Source: Thecamonas trahens ATCC 50062
Taxonomy: Eukaryota > Apusozoa > Apusomonadida > Apusomonadidae
NCBI RefSeq assembly: GCF_000142905.1
Contig: NW_013657616.1
Location: forward strand, 99,057-163,056
Length of the DNA stretch: 64,000 bases
Direction: 5' to 3'
In this document: positions 19,497-30,298 of the stretch, piece after piece
Layout: each line of letters begins with the position of its first letter
Numbering within the stretch: the first letter of the stretch is position 1
Translations under genes and position numbers: made by a program
Notes under the pieces: model-generated
What the model was told of the DNA's origin: nothing
The model's input: the letters and a program-made list of their open reading frames with translations, nothing else
Database searches by the model: none

Positions 19497-22398
19497 ATGT
19501 CCTACGAAGAGTACGACTATGACTATGCGTCAGAGGAGGAGTCGGCTCAAAGCCCAGCCGCGCCAAGTTCAGCAACGGACCTTTTTTTGCAGTGCGCACA
19601 CTCTTCTCAGTCCAAGCCTGCCGGCAAGGACAAGGGCAAGGGCAAGGCCAAAAGATCGAGTCGTCGTATGAAGAGTACTCGGAGGAGGTCTCGGACCATG
19701 GCTCGGGCAAGTCCAAGCTGATCCTTATCCTCGTTGCCGTCCTCATTGGCGTGGTTGTCGTTGGCGCCGCCGCGGCAGGCGCCGTCATTGGCATCAAGGC
19801 CAACGAATCCAAGTCGAACAGCGAGACTGCGCCGGCTATGATTGCCGGCAACGGTGCCGGCGTCAAGGCTGCGCCCAAGAAGACCTCGGTCGTCACCACG
19901 TCCAACACCGGTGCCTCGCGCGCGCTCCATCGTCCTATCGACCCGGAGCTCGTCGCCCACGCCCGGACCATGTTTGCCAACGAGCCGGTTGCCCGTGCCT
20001 TCCTCACGCTTGCGTTCAACGACCCGGGCACCGACTACTCGAATACCCAGCAGGACTTTGCTGTCTACACGCCGGCGGCGGCGCCGCTCGAGTCGATCAA
20101 CGTGGTCCTCTGCGTTGTCGACCAGATGAAGATCGACTCGTTTGTCAACCAGGGCCGCTACGTCGCCCTCGTCAACGAAGACGAGTGCACGCCGAACACT
20201 GGTGGCGGCGGCAACGTCGGCGGCGGCGGTGGCGGCGGCGCCCCGTCCGGCAACGGCGGCAACAACAACAACAAGGGTGTGCAGTACATTCGGTCCATTG
20301 TCGAGGCGACTCGGCGTGACAACTCGTCGGACCAACTCGCCACGATGTGGTACGGTGAGAAGGAGCAGCTTATCCGGCTGTTTGTCCGCACTCGCGAGGC
20401 GCCGTCTCGGGCCAAGCCGTTTGGCGACTTTGTGCTGTCGTACAAGATGAGCAACTCGATGGACGGCTTCACCATCAAGGGTGAGGGTTCGATCAAGACG
20501 GTGAACGTGGCAGGCGGCGGCGTCGCGTTTTCGTACTTTCTCAAGGTCTCGGGCTCGATGAATGGGCAGTCGTTCACCTTTTTCGACGGCGGCGCCATCA
20601 TCGAGTACAACAAGGCTGGGGGTACCGGCTCGACCTGGGTCCGCGACCGCCAGATGGATATGAGCTCGATGGGTGGCGGCGGCGGCAGCGGATCTGGCGG
20701 CGGATCTGGCGGCGGATCAGGCGGCGGCAGCTCGGGCCCGCCGGCGTCCGGAAGCTCTGGCGGCGGTAGCACCGGCCCTGGTGGCCCTGGTGGCCCTGGT
20801 GGTCCTGGCGGTCCCGGCGGCAGCTCTGGTGGCGGTGCCATGCCGCCCCCGCCGCCGCTCGTCGAAAAGTGGTTTGCTCTCGCGTACAACGACAAGTTTG
20901 CCGTAACCCAGCAGGGCAACACCCAGGCCGAGGTTCCCACCGACACCGCGTCGGGCAGGTGCCTCAACCTCGAGAACGAGAAGGAGTACCCGTGGGCTTA
21001 TGGCCTGTTTAACACCGCCGATGGCTCAGTCGTTAAGCGGAACACTGGCTTCCCGTTCACCTTTACCGCACCAGCCGGCGTGACGGTGCCCAAGCTTCCG
21101 GGTGCCGGCGACGACTCGGCCGATCGCCCGCTCATGGGCTTTGCCTTTTTCGACGGCATCTGGACTGAGCTCGGCGACCAGGCCCTGCCCGATGGCACCA
21201 CCATCCAGGCGCAGACGTTCAGCGGCGACGAGGTGACCTACACGGTCTCGATGAAGAAGACCAAGCTTGTGCGCGGCTCGATCCAGCAGAAGGCGCTGAC
21301 CGACATTTCCAAGCTCCGCTTCGAGTGGTACCAGTCCGCCCAGTCGCGGTGGGTGGTCATCCAGTACCTGTCGTCGGCAACGCCGGCTGGGTGGTACGTC
21401 GTCGCCACCTTTAACTCGGAGTTCAAGGAGACTGCGGTGACGCCACCGCAGCAGATCACGCCGTCGTCGCTGAGCCTGTTCAGCGCCGAGCTCAACGGAC
21501 AGGTCAGCTGGTTCTCTGGCGACAACTACGTGACGTACGAGACGACGTCGACGGTCCTGCCGACCGACACGACGTTCGGCACGACGACGACCCTCTACTG
21601 CCTCTCCCAGTGCCCGCGCGCTGGGATCACCCAGGACAACCTCAAGACGTTTGACGGCCCGTACTTCCCGGATCCGGCAGACCCTGCATCGGCCATCGAG
21701 TACGAGTACAACAAGGTGACCGGCGTGCTTTCGTTTGGCGGCAACGCCGTTGACCTTGCTGCCGGTGTCAAGATCGACGACTCGACGGTGTTCTTCACCT
21801 TTACCTTTGGCATCGAGTCCGGTATCATGGTCACCAACACCACCGGACTCACTACTATCGCTGATGCTACCTCGGTCGCCGGCCGTAGCACCTACACCTA
21901 CAATGTCGGCCTCCCGACCTGGCGGCAGTTCCCCATCTTCCGCGATACGAGCAACAACGTTGTTGTCCTCCAGGAGCCGCTTCAGCTCACATACACCCAC
22001 ACGACGGCGAACGACCGCAACGGCGACGCGACCTACAACGACGTTCCTGTGCTCTTTGTCTACCTCGGGTCGACGGCCTCATGGGCATCCCATGGAAGCA
22101 GATCGACTCTGATGGCGACTCGACGCTCGACCAGTTCGAGCCGGCCTTTGCCCTCAAGGACGGCACGCCGCTTGGCGGGTCGAACGAGTACGTTGTCAAG
22201 GGCCTCTTTGGCGATGTGCTCCTCAACCCGGCGACTCCCGCCGAGTGCGAGGCTGCCGGCGTTGCGGTCAAGGCACCCGTCGCACCGGTTCCCACCTCGT
22301 ACCAGGGTCAGGCAGTCTTCCCCTACGCCAACGATCCACCGCCCAAGCTCAACGCCAAGCCCAAGGTTGTTGGAGGCGTCATTCAGGCTACTGTCTAA
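19497..22398 (+). CDS. type II single-pass membrane protein, paralog A of a tandem pair
   Basis: A 967-residue protein of unrecognised family. A short acidic, Tyr/Lys-rich cytosolic N-terminus (EEYDYDYASEEE) is followed by one transmembrane helix (LILILVAVLIGVVVVGAAAA, about residues 75-100) and a large presumably extracellular region. The ectodomain holds Gly/Ser linkers (GGSGGGSGG) and a GPGGPGG run, and ends with calcium-binding-like DRNGD and DSDGDSTLD motifs before a conserved CxxxGVAV segment. It is homologous along its length to the next gene, apart from the longer Gly-rich linker. Two frame changes (A4 run 19650-19653 and 22074-22077) are each repaired by one base; the paralog supports the second repair (LMGIPWKQ versus LWGIPWEQ). 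Confidence 0.75.
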
Positions 22399-22811
22399 CC
22401 CGCCCGTCCTCGCTCACCCAACTCGCGCACTCCTCAACGCGTTTGTACATATCAAGCAACCACAGGCCATCCTCATGTACAACACGGGCCTGGACTTCTC
22501 ACCAATCCGAACAAATACACTGCACATACCAAGCAACCAACAACCAACCCGCCGCACTCCACCAGCCACCAACCTCGAACCGCCCGCGTGTGCGCGGCGG
22601 TTGGCATTCACACACCTGACTTTGTTCTTTCGTACGTGCTCGTTACTCGCTTTTTTTGGTTTACCTGAACCCGTGACGTTGCGTAACGTGCATCTCCCGC
22701 TGCACCCCCGCACCTCCGTACCCCTGCCCCGCAACGCTCCACAGCACACCCACTCCCTCTTCCCCCCCTCCCCCCCCCTCACTCACTCTATCCCCTTCAC
22801 CTACTTCTAGT
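22399..22811. other. intergenic region between the two paralogs
   Basis: No gene is seen. A C-rich tract (22762-22790) lies just before the second paralog's start, as at other genes. Confidence 0.5.
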
Positions 22812-25507
22812 ATGAGTGCTATTGACGAAGAAAACATCCAGGGCGTCCACGAGCTCGAGGTTGGCGAGGCCAAGCCGAGCTCGACTGGCGCGACCAACAC
22901 TTCGGACAATGATTCCAAGAAGAAGATGCTGATTATTGTGGCGGCCGTCATTTGCGGTCTCGTTGTGGTTGGTGCTATCATTGGCGGTACTGTGGCTGGT
23001 GTGGAGGCCAACAAGAAGTCGTCGTCGTCGGCCTCGGCCCCAGCCATGATTGCTGGCAACGGGCGTGGTGTCAAGGCTGCGCCGGACCGGACCTCGGTGG
23101 TCACTACCCAGAACTCGGGCGCTCGTCGGCGCTCGGTCCGCGACGTCGACCCGGTCATGGTGGCGCACGCCATGGACGCGCTTGCGACAACCCCCATGGG
23201 CGATATCTTTGCTGCACTCGCCTTTAACGACCCGGGCACCGACTACTCCAACGCCGCGCAAAGCTTCTCGGTGTACCACCCGGCTACCCAGCCGCTCGAT
23301 TCGATCAACACTGTTCTGTGCATCATCGACCAGATGCGTGTCCAGCAATTTGTCAACCAGGGTCAGTACGTGGCGCTTGTCGACGAGGCAAAGTGCTCGC
23401 CGCAGAGTGGCTCGTCCGGCGGCGGCTCGTCCGGCGGCTCGTCCGGCGGCTCGTCCGGCGGCAATTCGGGCGTCTCGTACACCCGCACCGTCAACGTCGC
23501 CACTCGTGTCGACGACAACTCGGACCAGCTCCTGGCTTCGTGGTACGGGACTAGTGAGCAGCTTGTTCGCATCTTCCTGCGCACCATCGAGTCGCCGTCG
23601 CCGCGCAACCCGTTCGGCGATTTTGTTCTCTCGTACAAGATGAAGGGCGACGCACCGTTCCTTGGCCGCATGGAGGCCCGTGCCTCGATCCGCACTATCA
23701 ACGTGCCTTCGGGCGTCGCTTTCGACTTTTTCATCGAGCTTGTTGTCTTCACCTCGGCCGGCCCCGTCCCCATGGTCTCGTCGGCCGCCGTCGTCTCGTT
23801 TGACCCATTCACCGATTCGGGCACGGCCTGGGTTGTCGACCGCTCCTCGTCCACAATGGGCGGATCATCGTCTGGTGCGGTGTCTGGCTCGTTCTCCAGC
23901 TCCACCTCGGGCAGCTCGGTGTCGTCGTCGGCCGGCTCGTCCGAGACCTGGTATGCCCTCGCCTACGACGCCACCTACGCCATCTTCCAGGAGGGCACGT
24001 CGCAGGCCGATGTTCCACTCGACTCGCTCTCGGGCCAGTGCCTCAACCTCGCCAACGAGCGCGAGTTCCCGTGGCAGTACGGCCTGTACCGGGTTGACAC
24101 TGGTGCCGAGGTCAAGCTCAACACTGGCTTCTCGTTCACTTTTGACGCCCCGCCGGGCGTCACTGTTCCGCCGCTGCCCGGCCAGGAGGCTGAGTCCGGA
24201 AGCAGCAGCTCGTCGACTCGCAAACTCATGGGCTTTGTTGGTAACTGGGGCATGTGGACCGAGCTCGGCTACGACGTCCAGATCCCCGATGGTACTATCA
24301 TCACGCGTCAGGATTTCTCTGGCTCGGGTTCAGGCACGCCGACTACCTACGCTGTCGCGACCAAGACCTCCAAGATTGTGCGTGAGCGAGTCATCCAGAA
24401 GCCGCTCACTGAGATCACCAAGCTCAAGTTTTCGTACTACCAGTCGTCGCGCTCGCGTTCCGTCAACATCCAGTACAAGCTCACGCCGTCGCCCGGCTGG
24501 TACGCCGTCGAGATCGAGTCGTACTCGGCGGCCGCGCCGTCGCCCATCTCTCCGCCCGAGGCCGTCACCGACACTTCGCTTTTCCTCTACTCGCAGATGC
24601 TTGGAGGCTCGGTCGTCTGGTACTCGCCTGACAGCTTTGTCACCTTTTACACCAGAGAGGATGTGCTTGCCAACGACGCGTACTTTTCGGCACGCCGGGC
24701 GTCAAGACTCTTTACTGTCTCCGCGACTGCCCCAAGGCCACCGTCTCGTCGAGCGACCTCACAACGTATGACGGCGCGTACCTGCCGAACCCGACCTCGG
24801 TCGCCAACGCCATCGAGTACACGCTCGACCCGGCCGATGGCATCGTCCGCCTTGGCGGCGTGGCCGTCGGCTTTGGCTCCGGCGTCGACCTTGAGGCATC
24901 TGGCGTCTCGTTCCGCTACCGCTACTCTGGCGTCGAGTCGGGCGTGATGGTGACCAACCGCACCGGCCTCACATCGGTTTCCGATGCCACTTCGCGCCCC
25001 GGTGCCGAGACCTACACCTTTGCCTTTGGCCTGCCCAAGTTCTCACAGGTGGTCGTCGTCCGCGACGCCGCCGGCGCCGTCGTCACCTTTGACCAGCCGC
25101 TGCAGTTCTCGTACACCCACTCGACCGCCTATGACCGCAACGGTGACGCGTCCAACGACGGTGTCCCGGCGCTGCTCAACTACGGTGGCACGGGCGATCT
25201 TTGGGGCATTCCCTGGGAGCAGGTCGATTCGAACGGCGACGGTGTGCCCGACCGCTTTGCCCCGGCGTTTGCCATCAAGGACGGCACACCTGTCGGCGGC
25301 GACTACGTCATCAAGGGCCTCTTTGGCGACATTGTCCTTGGCGCCGCCACCGTCAACGAGTGCCAGTCCGCCGGTGTCGCCGTCTCGGCGCCCATCCGCC
25401 CCGTTCCCAACTCGTACCGCGGCGAGGCCATCTTCCCCCACGAGACCGCACCCATCCCCGAGATCGCCGACGATCCCAAGGTTGTTGGTGGTGTTGTTCA
25501 GGTCTAA
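22812..25507 (+). CDS. type II single-pass membrane protein, paralog B of a tandem pair
   Basis: An 898-residue paralog of the preceding gene with the same plan: an acidic N-terminus, one transmembrane helix (LIIVAAVICGLVVVGAIIGG, about residues 37-60), the shared APAMIAGNG-GVKAAP segment just outside the membrane, Ser/Gly linkers, and an ectodomain ending in DRNGD and DSNGDGVPD motifs and CQSAGVAVSAP. The pair probably arose by tandem duplication and then diverged, mainly in linker length. One frame change (24686-24691) is repaired by one extra G, restoring YFSGTPGVKTLYCLRDC in line with paralog A. The function is unknown; a surface adhesin or receptor is possible. Confidence 0.75.
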
Positions 25508-25712
25508 TCCGCCCCCCCCCCCCCCTCACCGGCTGAACTTGGTGGCGGTAAATGCCTTCAATTTTCCCTCAACGACATGTTTAATAATGGTATGCGTGCG
25601 TAGGGAGCGAGGGAGCAAGTGACTGATACCCTGCTGCCCGGCCACGCCCGTCCCAGTCCGTGAACCCCGCCACCCCGTCTCCACGCCCACCACTCTACTC
25701 GCCTTGCCCAGC

Positions 25713-26863
25713 ATGTTCTACTTCTTGGCGTGTCTCCTTGTGGCCTTTGGCCCCTACCCCATGGTATACTATGGCTCCAAGCTGTACGTGTGTGCGTAGC
25801 GTAGTGCGTGTGTGTGTGGGGGGGGGGGGGGGAGGGGGGGAGGGGGGATGGGTGGGGACTCACGGGGTGTGTGGGCATGGGTGTGGCTATGTGGGGTTGC
25901 TGGTCTTCTGGTGGGGTGGGACTGCTGGACTCGGACTGGCTGGCTGGCTGGCTGGTTGCTGCTCCTCCTCCTCCTCCTCCTCCTACGTCTGCCTGCTGGA
26001 CTCGGACTGGCTGGCTGGCTGGCTGGTTGCTGCTCCTCCTCCTCCTCCTCCTCCTACTCCTCCTGCTGGACTCGGACTGGCTGGCTGGCTGGCTGGTTGC
26101 TGCTGCTCCTCCTCCTCCTCCTCCTACTCCTCCTGCTGGACTCGGACTGGCTGGCTGGCTGGCTGGTTGCTGCTCCTCTTCCTGCTGCTACTCTCATACC
26201 AACCACTCTCTTATCTCGCTCTCCATGCACAGCTCCGACTACGCGTCCACGTCGTTGGTCGTCCGCGGCGCGCTGGGCTACGTCCTCACCTCGACGGCGC
26301 ACATGATCTTCATGGCAACGTTTCTGCCCGTTGATGCTCACGAAGGAACCCTCCGCGTCGTCTCGCTCGTCGGGCAGACAATCATCTCGCTCGTCGCCAT
26401 TGTCGGTGCGCTGGCCACGGTCTCGTCGGCTTCGGGTTCGGACAAGACCAAGATGAAGGCGCTCGCTCTCGGCTGGGGCGCCGCCGAGGCCCTCGGCAAG
26501 GTCCCGCAGATGTGGATGGGCTCGCGGGCCCACGAGATCGACCTCTCATGCATCGGCCTCGCCATCAAGTCCAACTTTGATGGCATCGCTGCCGTCGGCT
26601 TCCTCTACGGCGCCTTCCTCCTCTTCGAGTACGCCTCGTCGCTCCGCTTCACCTCGGCGCGCCAGTTTGTGCCCTCGCTCTTCCCGCTCACCGCCATCCT
26701 CCTCTCCATCAAGTCGGTCGTCCCCGTCGCCCTCTCCGCTCTCGCCCTCCCGCTCCCGCTCGCCATCGCCACCTCGGCCGCCATCGCCTTTGGCTCGTAC
26801 TACCTCGCACAATCTGCCTTTGCCATCCATCGCTCCACCCGCTACAAGAAGCGCGACCGCTAA
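25713..26863 (+). CDS. TMEM147: TMEM147 (BOS-complex ER membrane protein), one intron
   Basis: Exon 1 is 25713-25783 and exon 2 is 26233-26863, giving 233 residues (human 224). The sites are GTACGT...CACAG and the phases match (AAG CT|C). The protein is multi-pass and carries the family stretch ALGWGAAEALGKVPQMWMG followed by AHEIDL and a SNFDGI segment, as in TMEM147, a subunit of the NCLN-NOMO-TMEM147 complex that helps multi-pass proteins insert at the ER translocon. The other subunits are not in the window. It is intact apart from the intron, which is filled with a 70-bp minisatellite. Confidence 0.88.
25922..26200 (+). repeat. 70-71-bp minisatellite inside the TMEM147 intron
   Basis: Four tandem copies start at 25922, 25993, 26063 and 26133. 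Each begins CTGCTGGACTCGGACTGG, continues with four GGCT units, then GGTTGCTGCT and CTC/TCC runs. The array stays open in more than one frame, which makes it look coding, but the splice sites and the TMEM147 homology place it in the intron. Confidence 0.92.
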
Positions 26864-27495
26864 AAGCCAGCCGTCCATCATCGTCTACCGCCCGTAGCCT
26901 CGCCTGCCGCCCGGCCGCGAACCCTTGCCCGAACCGGGCACGTCACCACCACCCTCCTCTGGCCACCCGAACCGCCACAGGCACGGGCACGCCACGCCAC
27001 TTCACCTTCCCCGCCCCCCCCCCGCCCCCCGGTTACCGGGTAAACGGGTAAAGGGTTTAGTTAACTTAACCCTTAAACCCCGTTTTANNNNNNNNNNNNN
27101 NNNNNNNNNNNNNNNNNNNNNNNNNNNNNNNNNNNNNNNNNNNNNNNNNNNNNNNNNNNNNNNNNNNNNNNNNNNNNNNNNNNNNNNGCCCCCCCCCCTT
27201 CCCTCCCCCCTTCCCTCTCTCCCTCTCTCCCTCTCTCTCCCCATATCTCCACCCACACACCGCAACCATGCGTATACACCCCCTCCCCTCCCCGCGCCGC
27301 CTTGGTCACGATCGATCACCCTTGTGATCGATCGCGTGGCGATCGTCTCCCTCCTCCCCCTCCTTCCGATCAAAGCCCCCTTCCAATCCCCTCTACCTCC
27401 CCCCTTCCCCTTCCACGACCTTTTCTGGCTGTTCACGACCTTTTCCGTAAAACGGTGAATGGCGGCGGCGTTTCACGACCTTTTTCTGCAAAGCG
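26864..27495. other. intergenic region with assembly gap and inverted repeats
   Basis: No gene is seen. In order: a C-rich stretch; an imperfect hairpin centred on GTTAAC at about 27038-27087; an N-run of exactly 100 (27088-27187), a placeholder of unknown size; a pyrimidine tract; a near-perfect inverted repeat (27307-27338); and two to three copies of a 40-bp unit containing TTCACGACCTTTT and GGTGAATG (about 27415-27520). Confidence 0.6.
27307..27338. repeat. inverted repeat CACGATCGATCAC / GTGATCGATCGCGTG
   Basis: The arms are reverse complements except for a CG insertion, with a 4-base loop (CCTT). It lies between the gap and the next exon. Confidence 0.9.
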
Positions 27496-28167
27496 GTGAA
27501 TGCGGCGGCGGGGCGACTGACCGAGAGCTCACGGTGGTGTTGGTGGGCGGGGTACTTGCGCAGCGGCGATGAGGCGCTGGTGTACACATGGGTGACAACG
27601 GCGAACGGAACCATGAAGGCGCCGTTCTTCCCCAAGGTCGACGAGATGTCTGTCCTCGAAATCCCGTACTCTGGCGCAGCGCTCTACCGGAACGACTCTG
27701 TGCGGATCCACACCTCGCTGGGGAGCTTCACCACGGCGCCGAGGCCGTACACCGACGGTTCGTCATTTGTGGGCTACTACTCGGTCCTCGTCCACATGCG
27801 GTCGGGCAGGATTGTCCGCCTCGAGTACGATGAGGGCTGCTCCGACTGCCCCGGATCATGCGTCGGCTCCAACTGCGCCCTCTCGTACGCAGACTACGGC
27901 GTGCCGTGCTACGATACCGCCTGCGCTGTCAAGGTCTACCTCGCCTGGCTCGGGACCGACAAGGACGAGACTGAGCTCGTCTCGGCCTCACTGCTGCCCT
28001 CCAACTTTCGCCGCTTTTCTCTCTCAAATGTCCGCAAGGACGCCTCGTCGGTCTCGGGCAACGCCGTCGCCCGCGCCAGGGAGGATGCTCCCAGCACCCG
28101 CTCCTGGTCCGGCTGGCTGGCCTCGTGGTGGCCCTCTGATGCTGCTTCAGATGCATCGCACTCGTGA
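27496..28167 (+). CDS. hypothetical protein, probable 3' exon of a secreted or membrane protein
   Basis: An open frame of about 220 residues with the codon style of real genes (C-ending codons, TTT before G). The first ATG in frame is at 27613 (MKAPFFPKVDEMS), but coding appears to start further 5', so an upstream exon, perhaps in the gap, is likely. A Cys-rich segment (CSDCPGSCVGSNCALSY.. CYDTAC) suggests disulphides and a secreted location. The C-terminus is Ser/Trp-rich. I recognise no family. It is convergent with the next gene, 57 bases away. Confidence 0.55.
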   Translation: MNAAAGRLTESSRWCWWAGYLRSGDEALVYTWVTTANGTMKAPFFPKVDEMSVLEIPYSGAALYRNDSVRIHTSLGSFTTAPRPYTDGSSFVGYYSVLVHMRSGRIVRLEYDEGCSDCPGSCVGSNCALSYADYGVPCYDTACAVKVYLAWLGTDKDETELVSASLLPSNFRRFSLSNVRKDASSVSGNAVARAREDAPSTRSWSGWLASWWPSDAASDASHS

Positions 28168-28224
28168 TCGGCTACACGGCTTCACCTACTCGGTTTATCG
28201 CTTCCCTCGCGCTCGCCAAGCGGC

Positions 28225-29763
28225 TCACCGCCGCAGGAACCAGCCCCACGCCGCAGCCATGGCCACCATGCTTGGGTACAGCACGCTCGGCGTGCTCATA
28301 AACGGCTTCCATCCATCGGCCCACCACCCGCTCGCACTGTCAGCGTTGTAGCCCCATCCGCCGGCAAAGCCCACACAGGCGCCGGCGACCACAGACATGA
28401 GGAAGAGCTGGAAGCGAAAGACGGCCCACTCGGCGGCGCTCGCGTCGGCCTGCGGATGGCCAACCGTCCGCGCCACAACCTGGACCGCCACAATAGCGCA
28501 TGCCACCGCCAGCGCTGCCACGCAGCACTCGATCTTGTGAACAAGCAGGATCCACGCCGCAAGCGTCCACGGGAGCAGGCTCGGTGCGAGGTGGTTGACC
28601 ACCACCAGCCCGCCGCCGGCCGCAGCCATGCCGACCGTCGCAGCCACACCCGAGCTCAGTGCCCGCGGCATCAGCCATGACGTTGACGCTGCTGGCACAG
28701 GCAGCGCCACACTCGCCATCAGCGCTCGCGCTAGCGAGATCACGGCATCGCTCGATCGGACGGTGAGCGCAAAGCTGAAGATCGCAAACGCCGCCGTGCT
28801 CAGCACCGTCTCCTTGCGGAGCGCACCGAGCCGGGCTTCGAGCGCAGCAGCCGCAGCGGCCACCCGCTCTGCGCGGCCGGCGATCCGTGCGTGGATGGCG
28901 TCAATGTCGTCGCGGAGCTCCTTCAGCTGCTGCCGCGTCTCCGCCCGCAGGCCGAGCGTCGGCAGCGCGTGCGCGTAGTACTCGGCCAGCTGCTCGTCAA
29001 ACTCGGCTTGCTGCGCTGCGCTCAGCTCGCGCCGCCGTCTTTCCCGCTGCACCGTCAGCGCCTTCGCCAGCTCGTCCGCTCCGATCCGTTCCGAGGCCAG
29101 CCACCGCTGCGCTCGCGGCGACGCGTTCAACACCACCAGCTCGGGCGTCGACGCAGCCATCTCCATCTCAATCTCGGGCGTCTTTTGCCCGTCTGCCTCG
29201 GCCACCACCACCATCTCGCGAATCGCTCCTCCTGTTCGCTCTTGGAAAAGCGTTCGCGGAAGGACAACCACGTCCTCCTCCTCGTCGTCGATCACCACAC
29301 TGGCGCCCGTGCCCGCGCCCTCGCCCGGACCATCACCAGATGCAACTACGACACGATCATCCTTGCGTCGGCGTCCTTCGCCAAAGGATCGGCTCCACGC
29401 ACAACTATGGCAGCAGGCGCACCGACACCGTCGGGCGTAGAGCCAAGGACCATGTTGGTGATCATGATGATGACAGGGACCAAGATGAGGACGAGGAGTA
29501 AGGCCAGAACCACAGCAGCCAGGCCAAGAGCCGACCATCGATCCGCCAGCACAACGCCAACGGAGCGAGGGCCGATCGGACGAGATCGACCAGATGACGA
29601 CCATGACCGTGATGATGATGACGATGATGATCATGATCATCGATGAGACGATCGAGATGGTAGCCGAGCCAATGGAGGGGAAAGAGCCAAGACAGAACGA
29701 TGACGTCATCAGTCGGTGGCAGACCTGCACTGGGCCATGTCGTCGATGGGCGATGGTGTGTGT

Positions 29764-29830
<67 letters not shown>

Positions 29831-29977
29831 GGTCAGAGTCGGTCGAGCACACGCCGCTAGGTACGGCATGGCCGAGTCGACGGGTGTGGAGGTGGTGGGA
29901 CTGGGGAGACTGGGGAGGGTGGAGCAGAGCATGAGGATGAAGATGAGAAGGAGGAAGGCCGAGCAGTTCTGCGCCAT
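28225..29977 (-). CDS. multi-pass membrane protein of unknown function
   Basis: About 584 residues if two one-base losses are repaired (near 29565-29575 and 29357-29365). It opens with a signal-peptide-like MAQNCSAFLLLIFILMLC, then a Ser run encoded by a trinucleotide repeat, a transmembrane helix (AAVVLALLLVLILVPVIIMI), and an acidic and Glu/Arg-rich helical region (about 29300-28850) likely to be cytosolic coiled coil. Four or more hydrophobic segments follow to the C-terminus (for example MSVVAGACVGFAGGWGY). The N-terminal third is uncertain: its His/Ser runs come from simple repeats and could be intronic. The family is not recognised. Confidence 0.55.
29764..29831. repeat. (ATG/CAT)n trinucleotide microsatellite
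   Basis: About 22 uninterrupted ATG units on the plus strand. In the minus-strand gene they read as poly-Ser (TCA). They are open in all frames, so reading frame gives no evidence of coding here. Confidence 0.95.
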
Positions 29978-30074
29978 GCCGTGCCGGTCGTCCCCACCGT
30001 CGTCGTCTGGCTGGCCGACGGGCGAGTTGAGCGCCGAGTCGCCAAACTGTCGCTTCAATTGACGAACGTTGAGT

Positions 30075-30175
30075 GTTAGATTAATGTTTGGCGGGGGCAT
30101 GCATTATGGGAACATTAGATTAATGGTTAGCGGGGGCATGCATTATGGGAACGTTAGATTAATGGTTGGTGCCAA
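30075..30175. repeat. 39-bp tandem repeat, about 2.5 copies
   Basis: The unit starts GTTAGATTAATG and contains GCGGGGGCATGCATTATGGG. It lies between the 5' end of the membrane-protein gene and the 3' end of the kinase-NB-ARC gene. Confidence 0.9.
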
Positions 30176-30298
30176 CCATGTCGCGATGATCATCGTTGTC
30201 GCGCTGATCAACGCAGAGCCATATTGCCATCGCATATCATGTGATGATGAACAGCGCCGCGGTTACAAAGGCTTGAGGGTTTACAAAGGCTTGAGGGT

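Noticed and set aside
19497-19660. A short intron near the start of paralog A (TTTTTTTGCAG acceptor at about 19582-19592)
   Set aside because: The acceptor looks good, but no upstream donor gives a sensible phase. The Lys/Gly codons on either side favour one continuous frame with a missing A at 19650-19653.
25660-26334. Coding protein made of WLAGWLVAA repeats
   Set aside because: The repeat lies in the TMEM147 intron; splice sites in phase on both sides and TMEM147 homology of the flanking exons explain it better.
29764-29831. Poly-Met or poly-Ser coding tract as evidence of a gene
   Set aside because: A pure ATG microsatellite is open in all frames on both strands, so it carries no coding evidence by itself.
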